This document shows, one piece after another, positions 16,098 through 25,259 of a stretch of 64,000 bases of DNA. Source of the stretch: an uncultured Eubacteriales bacterium. Its GTDB lineage: Bacteria; Bacillota; Clostridia; Oscillospirales; CAG-382. The translations under genes and the position numbers were made by a program. Every line of letters begins with the position of its first letter. The first letter of the stretch is position 1. The stretch spans positions 20,886 to 84,885 of the forward strand of contig CAKSCV010000010.1 in assembly GCA_934444645.1 (NCBI GenBank). The letters run 5' to 3'. The notes under the pieces are model-generated. The model worked only from the letters and a program-made list of their open reading frames with translations. It was not told where the DNA came from and did no database searches.

Positions 16098-18542
16098 CTA
16101 TTTATTTGGAAAAATATCGGAAAGCTGGGCGCGTGATTTGATGCCGGTTTTTTCGAAAATGTTGCTGACAGTCATTTTGACTGTCGAAAGCGATATGTAC
16201 AGCCGTGCGGCAATCTGCTTGTTGGTAAAGCCTTGGCGAATCAATTCCGCAACTTCTGCTTCACGCGGCGAAAGCTTGGCTTTGTCTGATCCGATTTGGG
16301 TCACGGCCTTTTCAAAGTCGGCACCCGCTTGTCGGATATGGCGAAGCATTTCATCCTGCAAAAACGCTTCCAAAAGCGGCTCTATGCCGGAAAAGCACTG
16401 TGCAAAGGGCATCACGATTTTATCGTCACGAGACAGCGCAAAGGCTTTTTTGAGAGCTTCTTCGGCTGCTGTGCTGTCACCGAGAGCCGCAGAGGCACAG
16501 GCTTCAAACACATAAAAGTAGATTTGCGGCAGAACTGTGTGCCCGGCTTCGGCGCAGCCGCGCGCAAACGGACAGTATGCCAACAGCTTCAGATATTCTT
16601 TGCGCTCCAAAAGCACTTTGGCGTATACGATCTGCGCGAACGGAATCGTCATGGCGGCAAGCCGTGTTTCGGTTATATCGCCATCTGCTAACCACGCGCA
16701 AACCTTGTCGGCACGGTGGGAAAACGCATAAATATAACCAAAAATCAGATCAAGCGTGTAACGGCACATATCCTCCCCGTTGTCCGACGCGCTTTCCGAA
16801 AGGGAAATCAGCGTGTCAAACAGCTTTTCCGCATTGCCTTGCGCAAGGGTAATGGCGGCAAGGACAAATTTTGCACTTTGCACCACGCTGCTTTGCTTCT
16901 TGGTTTGTGCTTCAAAAACGGCACGATGCGCGTTTTTTTCGGCTTCGTCGAAGCTGCCGCATAAATACAGAGCTTCAGCTCGCATGGCGTATTCCGAACC
17001 GCTTCCGTGGCCGCCGGTAAGCGTGTAATAGATCGGCATACATTCGTCCATCAGAGCGGTTTCGTGTTGAAGGCTGCCGGGTGTGCGGTGATATAAACAT
17101 ACGATCGAGGGCGAACCGAAGGTCCAGGTGCTGCGTAAATGAATAAAGCTTTCTTTTCCGTCTAAAAGCTCTAAGGCTTTGCGGTGATAACGGCTCATGG
17201 CGGCGATATCGTTAAAGGCGGTAAACGAGAGCAGCAGTTCCGTTTCACCCAAAACTGCCTTTTTCCGTGCATCGGTAAGCGTGCTTTGTCCGGCTAAGAC
17301 GCGAATTTCATCGATTGTCTCCATCAGTTTCGGAATTTCGCCGATGCAGAATAAAATGAACGCAAGCGGCACCATGCTCTCACAGTGGCGCAGCTTTACC
17401 TCATACGGTGTCTTGTCTAAAATATCGAAAATCATTTTCCTTGTGTTGGCGTCGCCAATGTCGGAAAGGTCGTAGCTGGTGTGCGGCATGGAAAAAATAT
17501 GCTCGTAGGCTTCCGCCGAATAATATAAACGAATGGCATTGATCTTCTCGCCGTATTGTTCTTCCCAGGCAGCAGCCGTCAAATAATACCGATGCTTCAG
17601 GGATTCTTTCAGACAATCAAAGACCTCTTGAAGATATTCGTGCAGCAGATTGTGAAAATAGTAAACGGATCTTTTGCTGTCATAGTGAATAAAGCCGCCG
17701 CAAAGGTGCACGTGAACAAAATCGGTGTCACACCCGCCGATTTCGACCGCTTGACGTACCGTAAAGTGTTTTAACGGCGTAAGAGCTAAGTAGAAGGCTT
17801 TTTCGGTTTGTGTTAAGCGGCTGAAAAAAGCCTTTTCGATCAGATTGTTCAGGATGCCTTTTTCAAAACGCTTGTTTTTGCCATAAAAAAGCAGCTGCAA
17901 ATATACGGCAAAAATCCATCCGCCGGTAATAGCATACAGTTCTTCTGTTTCGCCTGGCGTAAGTATCAAGCCGGCTGCAGCAAAATAGGAGCGACAGTCT
18001 TCTTCGGAAAAGGTAAAATCGGCGGTATCGAGAAAATAAGCTTTTCCGTTTCCGGCGATGGCAAGATTTCCGCCCGTGCCAACAGCCTGCACGGAAAGAA
18101 CAATATGCAAACGCTTGGGTAAATTGCCGGACAGAACCTTAATGAGCGTTTCAATCGTGCTTTCCGGTGCACAAAGATTGTCAAAGACGATGTAGGTCTC
18201 ATTCGGACACTCCACTTCGTCAAGCATTTCCTGAAGAAACGCCATATTTTCAGCACACGGCGTTTGAGTGGCGCACAAAGCTTCTGCATTGATCGGATCG
18301 ATTTCAGAAAGCGTTTTGCAAAACCACTGCCAGTATTCCGCAAGGGAATCCGAAAAAAACGTGTGCTTAAAAACTGGCACAGAGGCAAATTCTTTTTGGC
18401 TAAAAAATGCCTCCAAAGCCGTTGTTTTTCCGAAACCGGACGGGGCTTCCAAAACTGTCAGAGAATACGTTTTGATGTTTTTGAGTGCGTTTTGCAGTTT
18501 TTGCGGAAGATAGACCACGTGGGTGTTGATGGTTTGGTTCAT
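16098..18542 (-). CDS. MalT-like LuxR-family transcriptional regulator (large ATP-binding)
   Basis: An 814-residue regulator of the LAL/MalT type. Near the N-terminus is Walker A APSGFGKTT (about 27-40), followed by an NTPase domain with TYIVFDNLC. The middle is a long helical, TPR-like sensor (about 330-740). The last 58 residues are a LuxR helix-turn-helix (LSPREAEVAELI, NKQIAARLYIS, STVKMTVSNI). Such proteins bind ATP and an inducer to activate target promoters. ATG 18542 has GGAGAG 7 bases upstream; an in-frame ATG at 18575 lacks a site. The gene ends just before the promoter of the giant secreted protein, a natural candidate target, though that is inference. Confidence 0.88.
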   Translation of the reverse strand: MNQTINTHVVYLPQKLQNALKNIKTYSLTVLEAPSGFGKTTALEAFFSQKEFASVPVFKHTFFSDSLAEYWQWFCKTLSEIDPINAEALCATQTPCAENMAFLQEMLDEVECPNETYIVFDNLCAPESTIETLIKVLSGNLPKRLHIVLSVQAVGTGGNLAIAGNGKAYFLDTADFTFSEEDCRSYFAAAGLILTPGETEELYAITGGWIFAVYLQLLFYGKNKRFEKGILNNLIEKAFFSRLTQTEKAFYLALTPLKHFTVRQAVEIGGCDTDFVHVHLCGGFIHYDSKRSVYYFHNLLHEYLQEVFDCLKESLKHRYYLTAAAWEEQYGEKINAIRLYYSAEAYEHIFSMPHTSYDLSDIGDANTRKMIFDILDKTPYEVKLRHCESMVPLAFILFCIGEIPKLMETIDEIRVLAGQSTLTDARKKAVLGETELLLSFTAFNDIAAMSRYHRKALELLDGKESFIHLRSTWTFGSPSIVCLYHRTPGSLQHETALMDECMPIYYTLTGGHGSGSEYAMRAEALYLCGSFDEAEKNAHRAVFEAQTKKQSSVVQSAKFVLAAITLAQGNAEKLFDTLISLSESASDNGEDMCRYTLDLIFGYIYAFSHRADKVCAWLADGDITETRLAAMTIPFAQIVYAKVLLERKEYLKLLAYCPFARGCAEAGHTVLPQIYFYVFEACASAALGDSTAAEEALKKAFALSRDDKIVMPFAQCFSGIEPLLEAFLQDEMLRHIRQAGADFEKAVTQIGSDKAKLSPREAEVAELIRQGFTNKQIAARLYISLSTVKMTVSNIFEKTGIKSRAQLSDIFPNK

Positions 18543-18557
18543 TTCATTGCTCTCCAA

Positions 18558-18585
18558 AATGTATTCTGAATGCAAAATCTGTCAA
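18558..18585 (-). promoter_or_regulatory. Promoter of the LuxR-family gene
   Basis: Minus strand: TTGACA (18580-18585), 16 bp, TACATT (18558-18563), close to the start at 18542, so the leader is very short. Confidence 0.7.
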
Positions 18586-18600
18586 GTCTGTACCATGTAA

Positions 18601-18630
18601 AAAAATCCTGCACAAATGTGCAGGATTTTT
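18601..18630 (-). terminator. tRNA-Leu terminator
   Basis: Arms AAAAATCCTGCAC (18601-18613) and GTGCAGGATTTTT (18618-18630), a 13-bp stem with an AAAT loop, and T-runs on both strands. It directly follows the tRNA on the minus strand. Confidence 0.9.
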
Positions 18631-18632
18631 TT

Positions 18633-18719
18633 TGGTGCCGGAAGCGGGGGTCGAACCCGCACGGTGTCGCCACCACTGGATTTTGAGTCCAGCACGTCTG
18701 CCAATTCCATCATTCCGGC
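18633..18719 (-). tRNA. tRNA-Leu (anticodon CAA)
   Basis: An 87-nt tRNA with acceptor GCCGGAA paired to TTCCGGC, discriminator A and an encoded CCA. The anticodon stem CTGGA/TCCAG holds loop CTCAAAA, giving anticodon CAA, which reads UUG leucine codons. The long variable arm (class II) and T arm GCGGGTTCGACCCCCGC are as expected for tRNA-Leu. It has its own promoter and terminator. Confidence 0.96.
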
Positions 18720-18737
18720 TTGTTTAACAACAAATGC

Positions 18738-18766
18738 AGTATAGCATATTTTTTTGAAAAATGCAA
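18738..18766 (-). promoter_or_regulatory. Promoter of tRNA-Leu
   Basis: Minus strand: TTGCAT (18761-18766), 17 bp, TATACT (18738-18743), about 18 bp before the mature 5' end. Confidence 0.85.
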
Positions 18767-18840
18767 GACTTTTTTTGAAATCAACATAATATTTTCAAAT
18801 TGTTATTAAACGGTGCGCTTTGCTTGCAAAAGGAAACGGG

Positions 18841-19311
18841 TCAGAAAAAGACGCGGAAAATCAGCGGCATGGCGATACCCAAAAGCGCACCCATAAGCAC
18901 CTGAAACGGTGTATGTCCGAATATTTCGCGCACTGTCATGTCAATTGGAATCTGATTTTCGGACAACAGATGCGAAATGATTTGGTTGAGCGTTTTTGCC
19001 TGTTCGCCGGCACTGCGGCGAACGCCCGTCGCATCATACATGACAATAAAGCTGAGAACCACACAAGCGGCGAAAAGCGGGGAAGCAAGACCCTCGAGAA
19101 TGGCTACCGACGTGGTTAAAGCGCAAACGGTTGCCGTGTGCGAGGAGGGCATACCACCGGAGGAAAGAAGTGTTTTTGCCGTCAGATTTTCGCGGCACAC
19201 GATGAAGGTAAGAATAAATTTGATAAGCTGTGCCGTAAACCAGGCACAAAAGGCCATCATCAACGGGAAATTCGAGCCGAGAGCCGCAAGAGAATACATA
19301 AAGCTATACAC
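18841..19311 (-). CDS. Divergent PAP2 / DUF212 family membrane protein (YuiD-like)
   Basis: A 156-residue membrane protein of the DUF212 (divergent PAP2) family. The phosphatase-like motif GGMPSSHTA sits near residue 52, followed by VMYDATGVRRSAGEQA; about four hydrophobic segments are visible. Homologues resemble acid phosphatase/phosphatidic acid phosphatases, and a role in lipid or prenyl phosphate turnover is possible but unproven. The frame opens with GTG 19311; ATG 19299 is an alternative, and neither has a strong ribosome site. It follows ispA by about 30 bp and probably ends the nusB operon. Confidence 0.85.
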   Translation of the reverse strand: MYSFMYSLAALGSNFPLMMAFCAWFTAQLIKFILTFIVCRENLTAKTLLSSGGMPSSHTATVCALTTSVAILEGLASPLFAACVVLSFIVMYDATGVRRSAGEQAKTLNQIISHLLSENQIPIDMTVREIFGHTPFQVLMGALLGIAMPLIFRVFF

Positions 19312-19338
19312 ATCCGTTTCATCAAAAAAATCAAAAGA

Positions 19339-20277
19339 TCAGTTTTTTCTGCAAAGTATGTAGTCTGCCAAAGCAGATAAAACGCCCGTGTCCGCTGTTT
19401 CAAATGCATCTAATGCCTGCACGGCGAGAGCCGCTTCTTTGGCGGCGCATTCTTTCGCTCCATCAATGCCGAGAAGCGAGACAAAGGTGGTTTTTCCGTT
19501 TTGTTTGTCGCTGCCGGTGTTTTTCCCCAAAAGTGCGGCGTCGCCGCATTCGTCGAGCAAATCATCGGTGATCTGAAAGGCAAGGCCGATATGCTTCGCA
19601 TAGTCTTTGGCACATTGCGCTTTACCACTGTCTTTCGAAACGCCTGCGGCAAGACAGCCGAGAAGTACGGCTGTTTCAAACAACGCACCGGTCTTTTTTT
19701 CCTGCAGCAGCGTAAGCATTTGCTTATCACACGTATGCGTTTCCGACCACATATCGATCTGTTGACCGGCAATCATGCCGCAAACGCCGGCTCCGCGTGC
19801 AAGCAGCCGCACAGCACTTAACTTTGTCTGTGCCGGAAGGTCGCAATCGGCGGCTGTTTCAAGCGCATAAAATGCCAGAGCGTCACCGGCAAGCAGCGCA
19901 CACGCCTCGCCGAACACCTTGTGGTTGGTCGGTTTGCCGCGGCGGAGATCATCGTTGTCCATGCAGGGCAAATCGTCATGAATGAGCGAAAAGGTGTGTA
20001 CCATTTCGATAGCTGCCGCAAAGGGCAGTGCTTTTTCGCTTTCACCGCCGCATAGCTTGCAGAATTCAAGAACCAAAAACGGTCTTAACCGTTTGCCGCC
20101 GGCAAACAGGCTGTAAGCGAACGAATCGAAAAGCGGGCGAACCGCATCCTTGACGGCTGCGGTTGAAGGATCATTGTAAAAGGCATCGGTGCGCACTTTC
20201 ATATAGTTTTCCGTAAGAAGCGCGGCAGTGTGCAGTTTTTCATTTAAGAGGTCAAAAGAATGCGTGGTGTTCGTCAT
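19339..20277 (-). CDS. ispA: Polyprenyl synthetase, farnesyl diphosphate synthase type
   Basis: A 312-residue prenyltransferase that condenses IPP with allylic diphosphates to make geranyl/farnesyl diphosphate, the precursor of undecaprenyl and quinone chains. The first Asp-rich motif is DDLPCMD (Asp101, Asp102, Asp107), followed by RRGKPTNH; the second is ITDDLLDECGD. GGKRLRP near 60-66 is the IPP-binding region. It lies directly after xseB in the common Firmicute order xseA-xseB-ispA. Chain length cannot be set with certainty from sequence alone. Confidence 0.93.
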   Translation of the reverse strand: MTNTTHSFDLLNEKLHTAALLTENYMKVRTDAFYNDPSTAAVKDAVRPLFDSFAYSLFAGGKRLRPFLVLEFCKLCGGESEKALPFAAAIEMVHTFSLIHDDLPCMDNDDLRRGKPTNHKVFGEACALLAGDALAFYALETAADCDLPAQTKLSAVRLLARGAGVCGMIAGQQIDMWSETHTCDKQMLTLLQEKKTGALFETAVLLGCLAAGVSKDSGKAQCAKDYAKHIGLAFQITDDLLDECGDAALLGKNTGSDKQNGKTTFVSLLGIDGAKECAAKEAALAVQALDAFETADTGVLSALADYILCRKN

Positions 20278-20312
20278 GTAGAATGCGCCTTTCTGAAAGC
20301 GGTTTTGACGCG

Positions 20313-20534
20313 TTATGCGTCTTTGGTAAGCAATGTGATTTTAGCTTCGGCGTCTTTCAGCTTTTGAGTGCTGTTTTTGAGCAATGCTGCGCTTTCCTCA
20401 TAGAGTGAAAGTGCTTGTTCGAGAGACGGTGTCTCGTTTTCCAAAATTTCGGCAATGCGCGTTAAACGCGCAAGCGATTCTTCAAACGAAAGCTCTTTGT
20501 TTTCAGTGCTTTCTGTGACTTTTTTAGCTGGCAT
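20313..20534 (-). CDS. xseB: Exodeoxyribonuclease VII small subunit
   Basis: A 73-residue helical protein with the family pattern LSFEESLARLTRIAEILEN followed by LEQALSLYEESAALLK. XseB binds XseA in several copies to form exonuclease VII, which degrades single-stranded DNA to oligonucleotides. The start has AAGGAG 9 bases upstream. It is 12 bp after xseA, co-transcribed and probably translationally linked. Confidence 0.93.
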   Translation of the reverse strand: MPAKKVTESTENKELSFEESLARLTRIAEILENETPSLEQALSLYEESAALLKNSTQKLKDAEAKITLLTKDA

Positions 20535-20546
20535 AGCGATTCTCCT

Positions 20547-21770
20547 TTACAAATCGGATGATTTACGGATGGCATCCACCGTTACATCTAAGGCGCCGTC
20601 GGCGAGCGAAAGTGTTAAGTTGTCTTGTACCGATACCTTTTGAACGGAGTCGATGACATTGCGGTTTCCGTCAAATACTGCCGCATAGCCGCGTGCAAGA
20701 ACATTCATGGGGTTGAGCGCGGCAAGCCGCGCGGCAATTGCGGCAAGACGCTGTTTATCGGAGATAAGCTTGTGTTCCGCGCTTACGGAAATGCGCCTGT
20801 CAAGGGCGGCTAACTCGTCATTCAAACGCTCGGTGAGGTAGAGCGGGGACGTGAAGCACTTTTTGCCGGAAAGCGCCGCAAGAGCATCTTTTTTTCGATC
20901 GGTTAAGCGCAGTACGGCGTTTTGCAGCCGGACAGAATAGGCTTCCAAGGCTGCCAAAAGGTCGTTTTTTTCCGGAACGGCAAGTTCTGCAGCGGCAGAC
21001 GGCGTCGGTGCACGCAAATCCGCCACGAAATCACAGATGGTGAAATCCGTTTCATGCCCGACCGCGGAAATGACCGGTGTGCGGCAGAGATAAACCGCAC
21101 GCGCCAAATGTTCGTCGTTAAAGGCCCATAAATCCTCCAACGAACCGCCGCCGCGGCCGAGAATGACAATGTCAATATCGCCGCACGCGTCGAAATATTC
21201 CAAGCCGCGGCATAAATCCTGCGGTGCGCCTTCGCCTTGTACAAGTGCCGGATAGATGACAATTTCAATGAGCGGATAACGGCGCGAGAGAATGTTTTTC
21301 ATGTCAGCGACCGCCGCGCCGATGGGCGAGGTGATAATGCCGATTTTTTTCGGAAACGGCGGCAGCGGCTTTTTATGTGCGGCATCAAAATAGCCTTTGG
21401 CCTCCAAACGCGCCTTTAGCTGCTCAAAAGCCGCATACAGTGCGCCTTTCCCGAGCGGCTCCATGCTTTCGGCATATAGCTGATACACACCGTCGCGCGG
21501 AAAAACGGAAATGCGGCCGGTGACGAGCACTTCCATATTGTTTTCGGGCATAAAGCGGATTTTGGAAGCATTGGACGCAAACATAACCACTTTTAACAGC
21601 GAGCGGTCGTCTTTTAAGGTGAAATATAAATGCCCGGTCTTATAGTGGTTTGTAAAATTGGTAATTTCGCCGCGAATATGCACACGGGACAAAAACGTCG
21701 AAGCATCGATCAAACCCTTGACATAGTCATTGAGTTGGCTTACGCTTAAAATCGGGATGTTGGGGTTCAA
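20547..21770 (-). CDS. xseA: Exodeoxyribonuclease VII large subunit
   Basis: The 407-residue catalytic subunit of exonuclease VII. An N-terminal OB-fold (about 1-105, SQLNDYVKGLI, RGEITNF) is followed by the nuclease domain with IGIITSPIGAAVADM, VILGRGGGSLEDLWAF and PVISAVGHETDFTICDFVADLRAPTPSAAAE, all family signatures. The start is a TTG at 21770, with AAGGAG 7 bases upstream. It sits between the TsaD-like gene and xseB in the nusB operon. Confidence 0.95.
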   Translation of the reverse strand: MNPNIPILSVSQLNDYVKGLIDASTFLSRVHIRGEITNFTNHYKTGHLYFTLKDDRSLLKVVMFASNASKIRFMPENNMEVLVTGRISVFPRDGVYQLYAESMEPLGKGALYAAFEQLKARLEAKGYFDAAHKKPLPPFPKKIGIITSPIGAAVADMKNILSRRYPLIEIVIYPALVQGEGAPQDLCRGLEYFDACGDIDIVILGRGGGSLEDLWAFNDEHLARAVYLCRTPVISAVGHETDFTICDFVADLRAPTPSAAAELAVPEKNDLLAALEAYSVRLQNAVLRLTDRKKDALAALSGKKCFTSPLYLTERLNDELAALDRRISVSAEHKLISDKQRLAAIAARLAALNPMNVLARGYAAVFDGNRNVIDSVQKVSVQDNLTLSLADGALDVTVDAIRKSSDL

Positions 21771-21787
21771 ACAAACACTCCTTTCCG

Positions 21788-22765
21788 TTATGACCGGCTG
21801 AGAGCTTGAAATGTCTCGTTTTCAACGGCGTTTTCGCATAGCAAAGCCGTACCGCAGGCGTTGTCGCTTGACAGCTCACGGGAAGCGAAATAAACATTGT
21901 CTAACGTTTCAAGCTGCTCTCGAATGAGGGAGTTGGACATTACGCCGCCGGCAAACAGCACCGGCAGGGTTCCATAGCTTTCACGAAGTTTTTCGACCGA
22001 TTTTGTGAGCATCCGCGCAATGCTTCCGAAAAGAAACGCTGCACAGTCGCTCGGTTGTTCACCGGCAGCCAAATAAGCTTCAACTTTGTTTTGCAGCCCG
22101 GAAAGCGAAAAATATGCGTCTTTCATTTTTAATGCACCGTATGGAAGCTTTTTCTGTGATGCCTGTGAAAGCTCATCCAACGCTTTTCCGCAGGGAAACG
22201 GCAGATTGATTTTCACACCGGCACGATCGATGATCTGACCGGCGTTCGCATCTTTGGTGCCGCCGACGATGCGAAACGAAAACGGGTTTCCGGTATTCTG
22301 CACAAGCAGTGCCTCGGTTGTTCCGCCGGATACATGAAATGAGAGAAACGCGTGACGAAAGCACTCCGGTGCACCGCAGGAGGCAACGGCAGCCATGACG
22401 TGACCGGCCTGATGCGAAAAGCGGAACAACGGAATACCGTGCGAGAATGCTGCTGCTGACGCAAAAGAAACGCCTGCAAGAAAGCAGGGCATATAGGAGT
22501 CTGCCGCGTCGCGTGGGAATGCTGAAACGCCGACAGCCGTAAGGTCGCAAGCGTGGTAGACGGTATCGGAAAACAGCTCTTCGGCAAGCTCCGGAAGTGC
22601 CTTTGTGTGCAGAAAGACCGCATCGCTCTGCCGCAAACCGCACGCTTTTTCGCCAACCGGCAGCAGGCGGCGGACGCTTTTCAGAATTTTTCTATCAGAG
22701 CAGAGCGCAAGACTGGTCGTATAGTTGCTGGTGTCTACACCTAAATATAACGGCTTTCCGCTCAT
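21788..22765 (-). CDS. TsaD/Kae1-family paralogue (O-sialoglycoprotein-endopeptidase-like)
   Basis: A 325-residue ASKHA-fold protein related to TsaD, the enzyme that makes the t6A modification of tRNAs. It opens with the phosphate-binding LGVDTSNYTTSLAL, carries a pair of His in SHQAGH at the position of the TsaD metal ligands, and has HVSGGTTEALLV where TsaD has HLSGGHTQ. These departures mark a distinct clostridial paralogue often found beside nusB/xseA, whose role is not established. Its ATG overlaps the nusB stop by 4 bp. A genuine tsaD should exist elsewhere in the genome. Confidence 0.75.
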   Translation of the reverse strand: MSGKPLYLGVDTSNYTTSLALCSDRKILKSVRRLLPVGEKACGLRQSDAVFLHTKALPELAEELFSDTVYHACDLTAVGVSAFPRDAADSYMPCFLAGVSFASAAAFSHGIPLFRFSHQAGHVMAAVASCGAPECFRHAFLSFHVSGGTTEALLVQNTGNPFSFRIVGGTKDANAGQIIDRAGVKINLPFPCGKALDELSQASQKKLPYGALKMKDAYFSLSGLQNKVEAYLAAGEQPSDCAAFLFGSIARMLTKSVEKLRESYGTLPVLFAGGVMSNSLIREQLETLDNVYFASRELSSDNACGTALLCENAVENETFQALSRS

Positions 22766-23250
22766 GCTTCCGGCTCGGTCGATACAGCTTCGCTTTCGGC
22801 ATCCGACGTTTCATGTGTATCGCTCCTTAACAGCTTTTCCGCCGCGCCCAAAACACCGTTGACAAAGGTGTAGCTGTCTTCGGTGTCAAAACGTTTGGCG
22901 AGCTCCACGGCTTCGTTAATGGAGACCTCTACCGGAATATCCTCCATGGAAAGCATTTCATAAATGGCGATGCGAAGCACGGATACCGAGATGCGCGAAA
23001 TGCGCTTTTTGCTCCATTTTTCGGAACATTTCTCAATGATCGCGTCGATTTCGGCAAGGTTGGAAATCACGCCGAAATAGATCTTGCTGAAATAGTTGTT
23101 TTCACGAAGCTCGGCACGAATGCATTTTTCTTTTTCATCATAATAATTCTCAAGGTACAGTTCTAAAAGCTCTTCGGGAGCTTCTTCACTGTGAAAGCTG
23201 TAATCGAACAATAAGCATAAGGCTGCTTCTCTGGCCTGTCTTCTGGTCAT
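22762..23250 (-). CDS. nusB: Transcription antitermination factor NusB
   Basis: NusB binds boxA with NusE (S10) and supports antitermination of rRNA operons. The all-helical family pattern is seen at RRQAREAALCLLFDY near the N-terminus and in the second half (SRISVSVLRIAIYEML, VEVSINEAVELAKRF, SYTFVNGVLGA). A Glu/Ser-rich tail of about 20 residues is extra. ATG 23250 has GGAGA 6 bases upstream; a TTG 6 bases earlier is less likely. It is the first gene of a six-gene minus-strand operon driven by a perfect consensus promoter. Confidence 0.93.
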   Translation of the reverse strand: MTRRQAREAALCLLFDYSFHSEEAPEELLELYLENYYDEKEKCIRAELRENNYFSKIYFGVISNLAEIDAIIEKCSEKWSKKRISRISVSVLRIAIYEMLSMEDIPVEVSINEAVELAKRFDTEDSYTFVNGVLGAAEKLLRSDTHETSDAESEAVSTEPEA

Positions 23251-23299
23251 AATCAATCTCCGTATACTGCAAAAAATGCAAAAATAATCTTACTGTTTT

Positions 23300-23328
23300 A
23301 TTATATCGCTTTCTCGGCCGCTTGTCAA
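23300..23328 (-). promoter_or_regulatory. Perfect consensus promoter of the nusB operon
   Basis: Minus strand: TTGACA (23323-23328), 17-bp spacer, TATAAT (23300-23305). It drives nusB, the TsaD-like gene, xseA, xseB, ispA and the DUF212 gene. Confidence 0.93.
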
Positions 23329-23356
23329 TAAAATATTAGAATTTAACGTTTGTATA

Positions 23357-23384
23357 TTGACAAATTTTATAAAATCGCTATAAT
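23357..23384 (+). promoter_or_regulatory. Promoter of the acyl-AMP ligase / ACP / lnt genes
   Basis: TTGACA (23357-23362), 16 bp, TATAAT (23379-23384). It is divergent from the nusB promoter, with only 28 bp between the two -35 boxes. Confidence 0.92.
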
Positions 23385-23493
23385 ATTAAGTTAGACAACG
23401 TATCTGCTTGCTTTTTTGCGCGCATTTTTGGGTTTTGCAAACCATGCGCTATGTTCTTTGAATATCCCTTACAGAACGAAAGGAAGAATTTTC

Positions 23494-25206
23494 ATGTCCA
23501 AAAAAACACCACGGATTTATTCACCGGCTTCCACGCTTCGTCAAATGACGCTTGTCAATATGCAGAAACGTTCCGAAAAGGCCTTGTTTCGCTATCTTGG
23601 CACGGACGGAGCGGTAAATGAGGTTACCTACGGTGATTTTCATTTTAAATGCGAAAAACTGATAGTAGCCTTCAAAAAACACGGATTTAAGGGAAAGCGT
23701 GTAGCTCTTATCGGTGAGACCTGTCCGGAGTGGGTGGAAGCCTTTTGCGCGATTATTTCTTCGGATAACGTGGTGATTCCGTTCGATAAAGAATTAGTGC
23801 TTGATGAAATCAAAGGCTTTATCGAAATAAGCCAAGCGGATGCCATTGTGCTTTCTCCAAAATATGCCAACAAGATTCCCGAGCTGAAAGAAGCCGGCGT
23901 GTTTGACCGGTTGGACTATATTCTTCCCGTGTCGCTTGATGAAGCCGCCGCGACAGAGGATCCGCGTGTGGTGACTTTAGACGATTTCATAGCTGACGAA
24001 CAGCCGGAAAACATTCTGCCATCGGAAATCATGCGTGCCCGTGCCAGAGGCGATATGAGCATCATGCTCTTTACCAGCGGCACGACGGGCTCCAGCAAAT
24101 GCGTCATGTTGTCCGAAAGAAACCTTCTGTCGTGTGCCAATGCGGCGTGTGAGTCGGTCAATTTCAGCGAAAATGACGTAACTCTCTCACTCCTGCCGAT
24201 ACACCATACGTATGAGCTTGCCATCATCATTGCTCAAATGCTCTACGGCACGACCATCTGCATTAACGACAACCTAAAGCACGTCTTAAAAAATCTTAAA
24301 TTCTTCAAACCGACGGCACTCACACTTGTTCCGCTGTTTGTTTCTACGTTTAACAAAAAAATCTGGGATGAAGTAAAGAAAAAAGGAAAAACAAACCAAT
24401 TGAAGCTTGCCATGCGCACCTCCGATACGCTGCGCTACATTGGTGTGGATATCCGCCGCAAACTCTTTTCGGATGTTTTGGAGGCCTTTGGCGGCAACTT
24501 GAAAACCATCATTTGCGGCGGTGCAGCCATGTCGCCGGAGCTTATGAAAATGTTTGATTCGATCGGCATCGAGCTGTGCGAAGGCTACGGAATCACGGAG
24601 TGTTCGCCGTTAATTGCGGTCAATCCCTATTATCACCGCAAGGTCGGCTCGGTCGGTCCTGCTGTACCGTGCTGCGAAGTAAAAATTGACGGCGAAAGCA
24701 CAGATGCGGCCGGTCATGTGATCGGCGAAATATTGGTCAAGGGCGAAAACGTCATGATCGGCTATTATGACAATCCGGAAGCCAACGAAGCCGCCTTTAC
24801 CGATGACGGCTGGTTCCGCACGGGCGATGTCGGCTATATGGATTCCGACGGCTATATCTTCATTACCGGACGGAAGAAAACGGTCATCGTTCTCAACAAC
24901 GGAAAAAATGTGTTCCCGGAGGAAATTGAAGAATATCTCTCGAAGATTGACAGCATTTGCGAATGTGTTGTCATCGGCCGCGACAAGGGCGACGGCGATA
25001 TTATGCTTACGGCCGTGATATATCCGGATTTTTCGGCTTATCCTGCCGACGAGCCGATCGACCGCATTGCCGACGATATCAAAAAACAGGTGCTTGATCT
25101 GAATCGAAAACTGCCGTCCTTCAAACAGATCCGCAACATTGATATCCGCAAAACCGAGTTTGAAAAGACGACCTCCAAGAAAATCAAACGCTTTTTGGTG
25201 AAATAA
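23494..25206 (+). CDS. AMP-dependent acyl ligase (long-chain acyl-CoA/ACP synthetase family)
   Basis: A 570-residue adenylate-forming enzyme that activates a carboxylic acid, probably a fatty acid, as acyl-AMP and passes it to CoA or a carrier protein. The P-loop-like motif FTSGTTGSSKCV is near 193-203, GYGITECSPLI follows, then the acceptor region DDGWFRTGDVGYMD and the hinge and Lys region GRKKTVIVLNNGKNVFPEE. ATG 23494 has AAAGGAAG upstream; the open frame from 23416 has no site. An acyl carrier protein follows 53 bp downstream, so the acceptor may be that ACP rather than CoA (inference). Confidence 0.88.
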   Translation: MSKKTPRIYSPASTLRQMTLVNMQKRSEKALFRYLGTDGAVNEVTYGDFHFKCEKLIVAFKKHGFKGKRVALIGETCPEWVEAFCAIISSDNVVIPFDKELVLDEIKGFIEISQADAIVLSPKYANKIPELKEAGVFDRLDYILPVSLDEAAATEDPRVVTLDDFIADEQPENILPSEIMRARARGDMSIMLFTSGTTGSSKCVMLSERNLLSCANAACESVNFSENDVTLSLLPIHHTYELAIIIAQMLYGTTICINDNLKHVLKNLKFFKPTALTLVPLFVSTFNKKIWDEVKKKGKTNQLKLAMRTSDTLRYIGVDIRRKLFSDVLEAFGGNLKTIICGGAAMSPELMKMFDSIGIELCEGYGITECSPLIAVNPYYHRKVGSVGPAVPCCEVKIDGESTDAAGHVIGEILVKGENVMIGYYDNPEANEAAFTDDGWFRTGDVGYMDSDGYIFITGRKKTVIVLNNGKNVFPEEIEEYLSKIDSICECVVIGRDKGDGDIMLTAVIYPDFSAYPADEPIDRIADDIKKQVLDLNRKLPSFKQIRNIDIRKTEFEKTTSKKIKRFLVK

Positions 25207-25259
25207 TAAGTGCAGCTTGCCTTGTTATATATGCAGAACGAAACGAAGGAGTTGATAAA

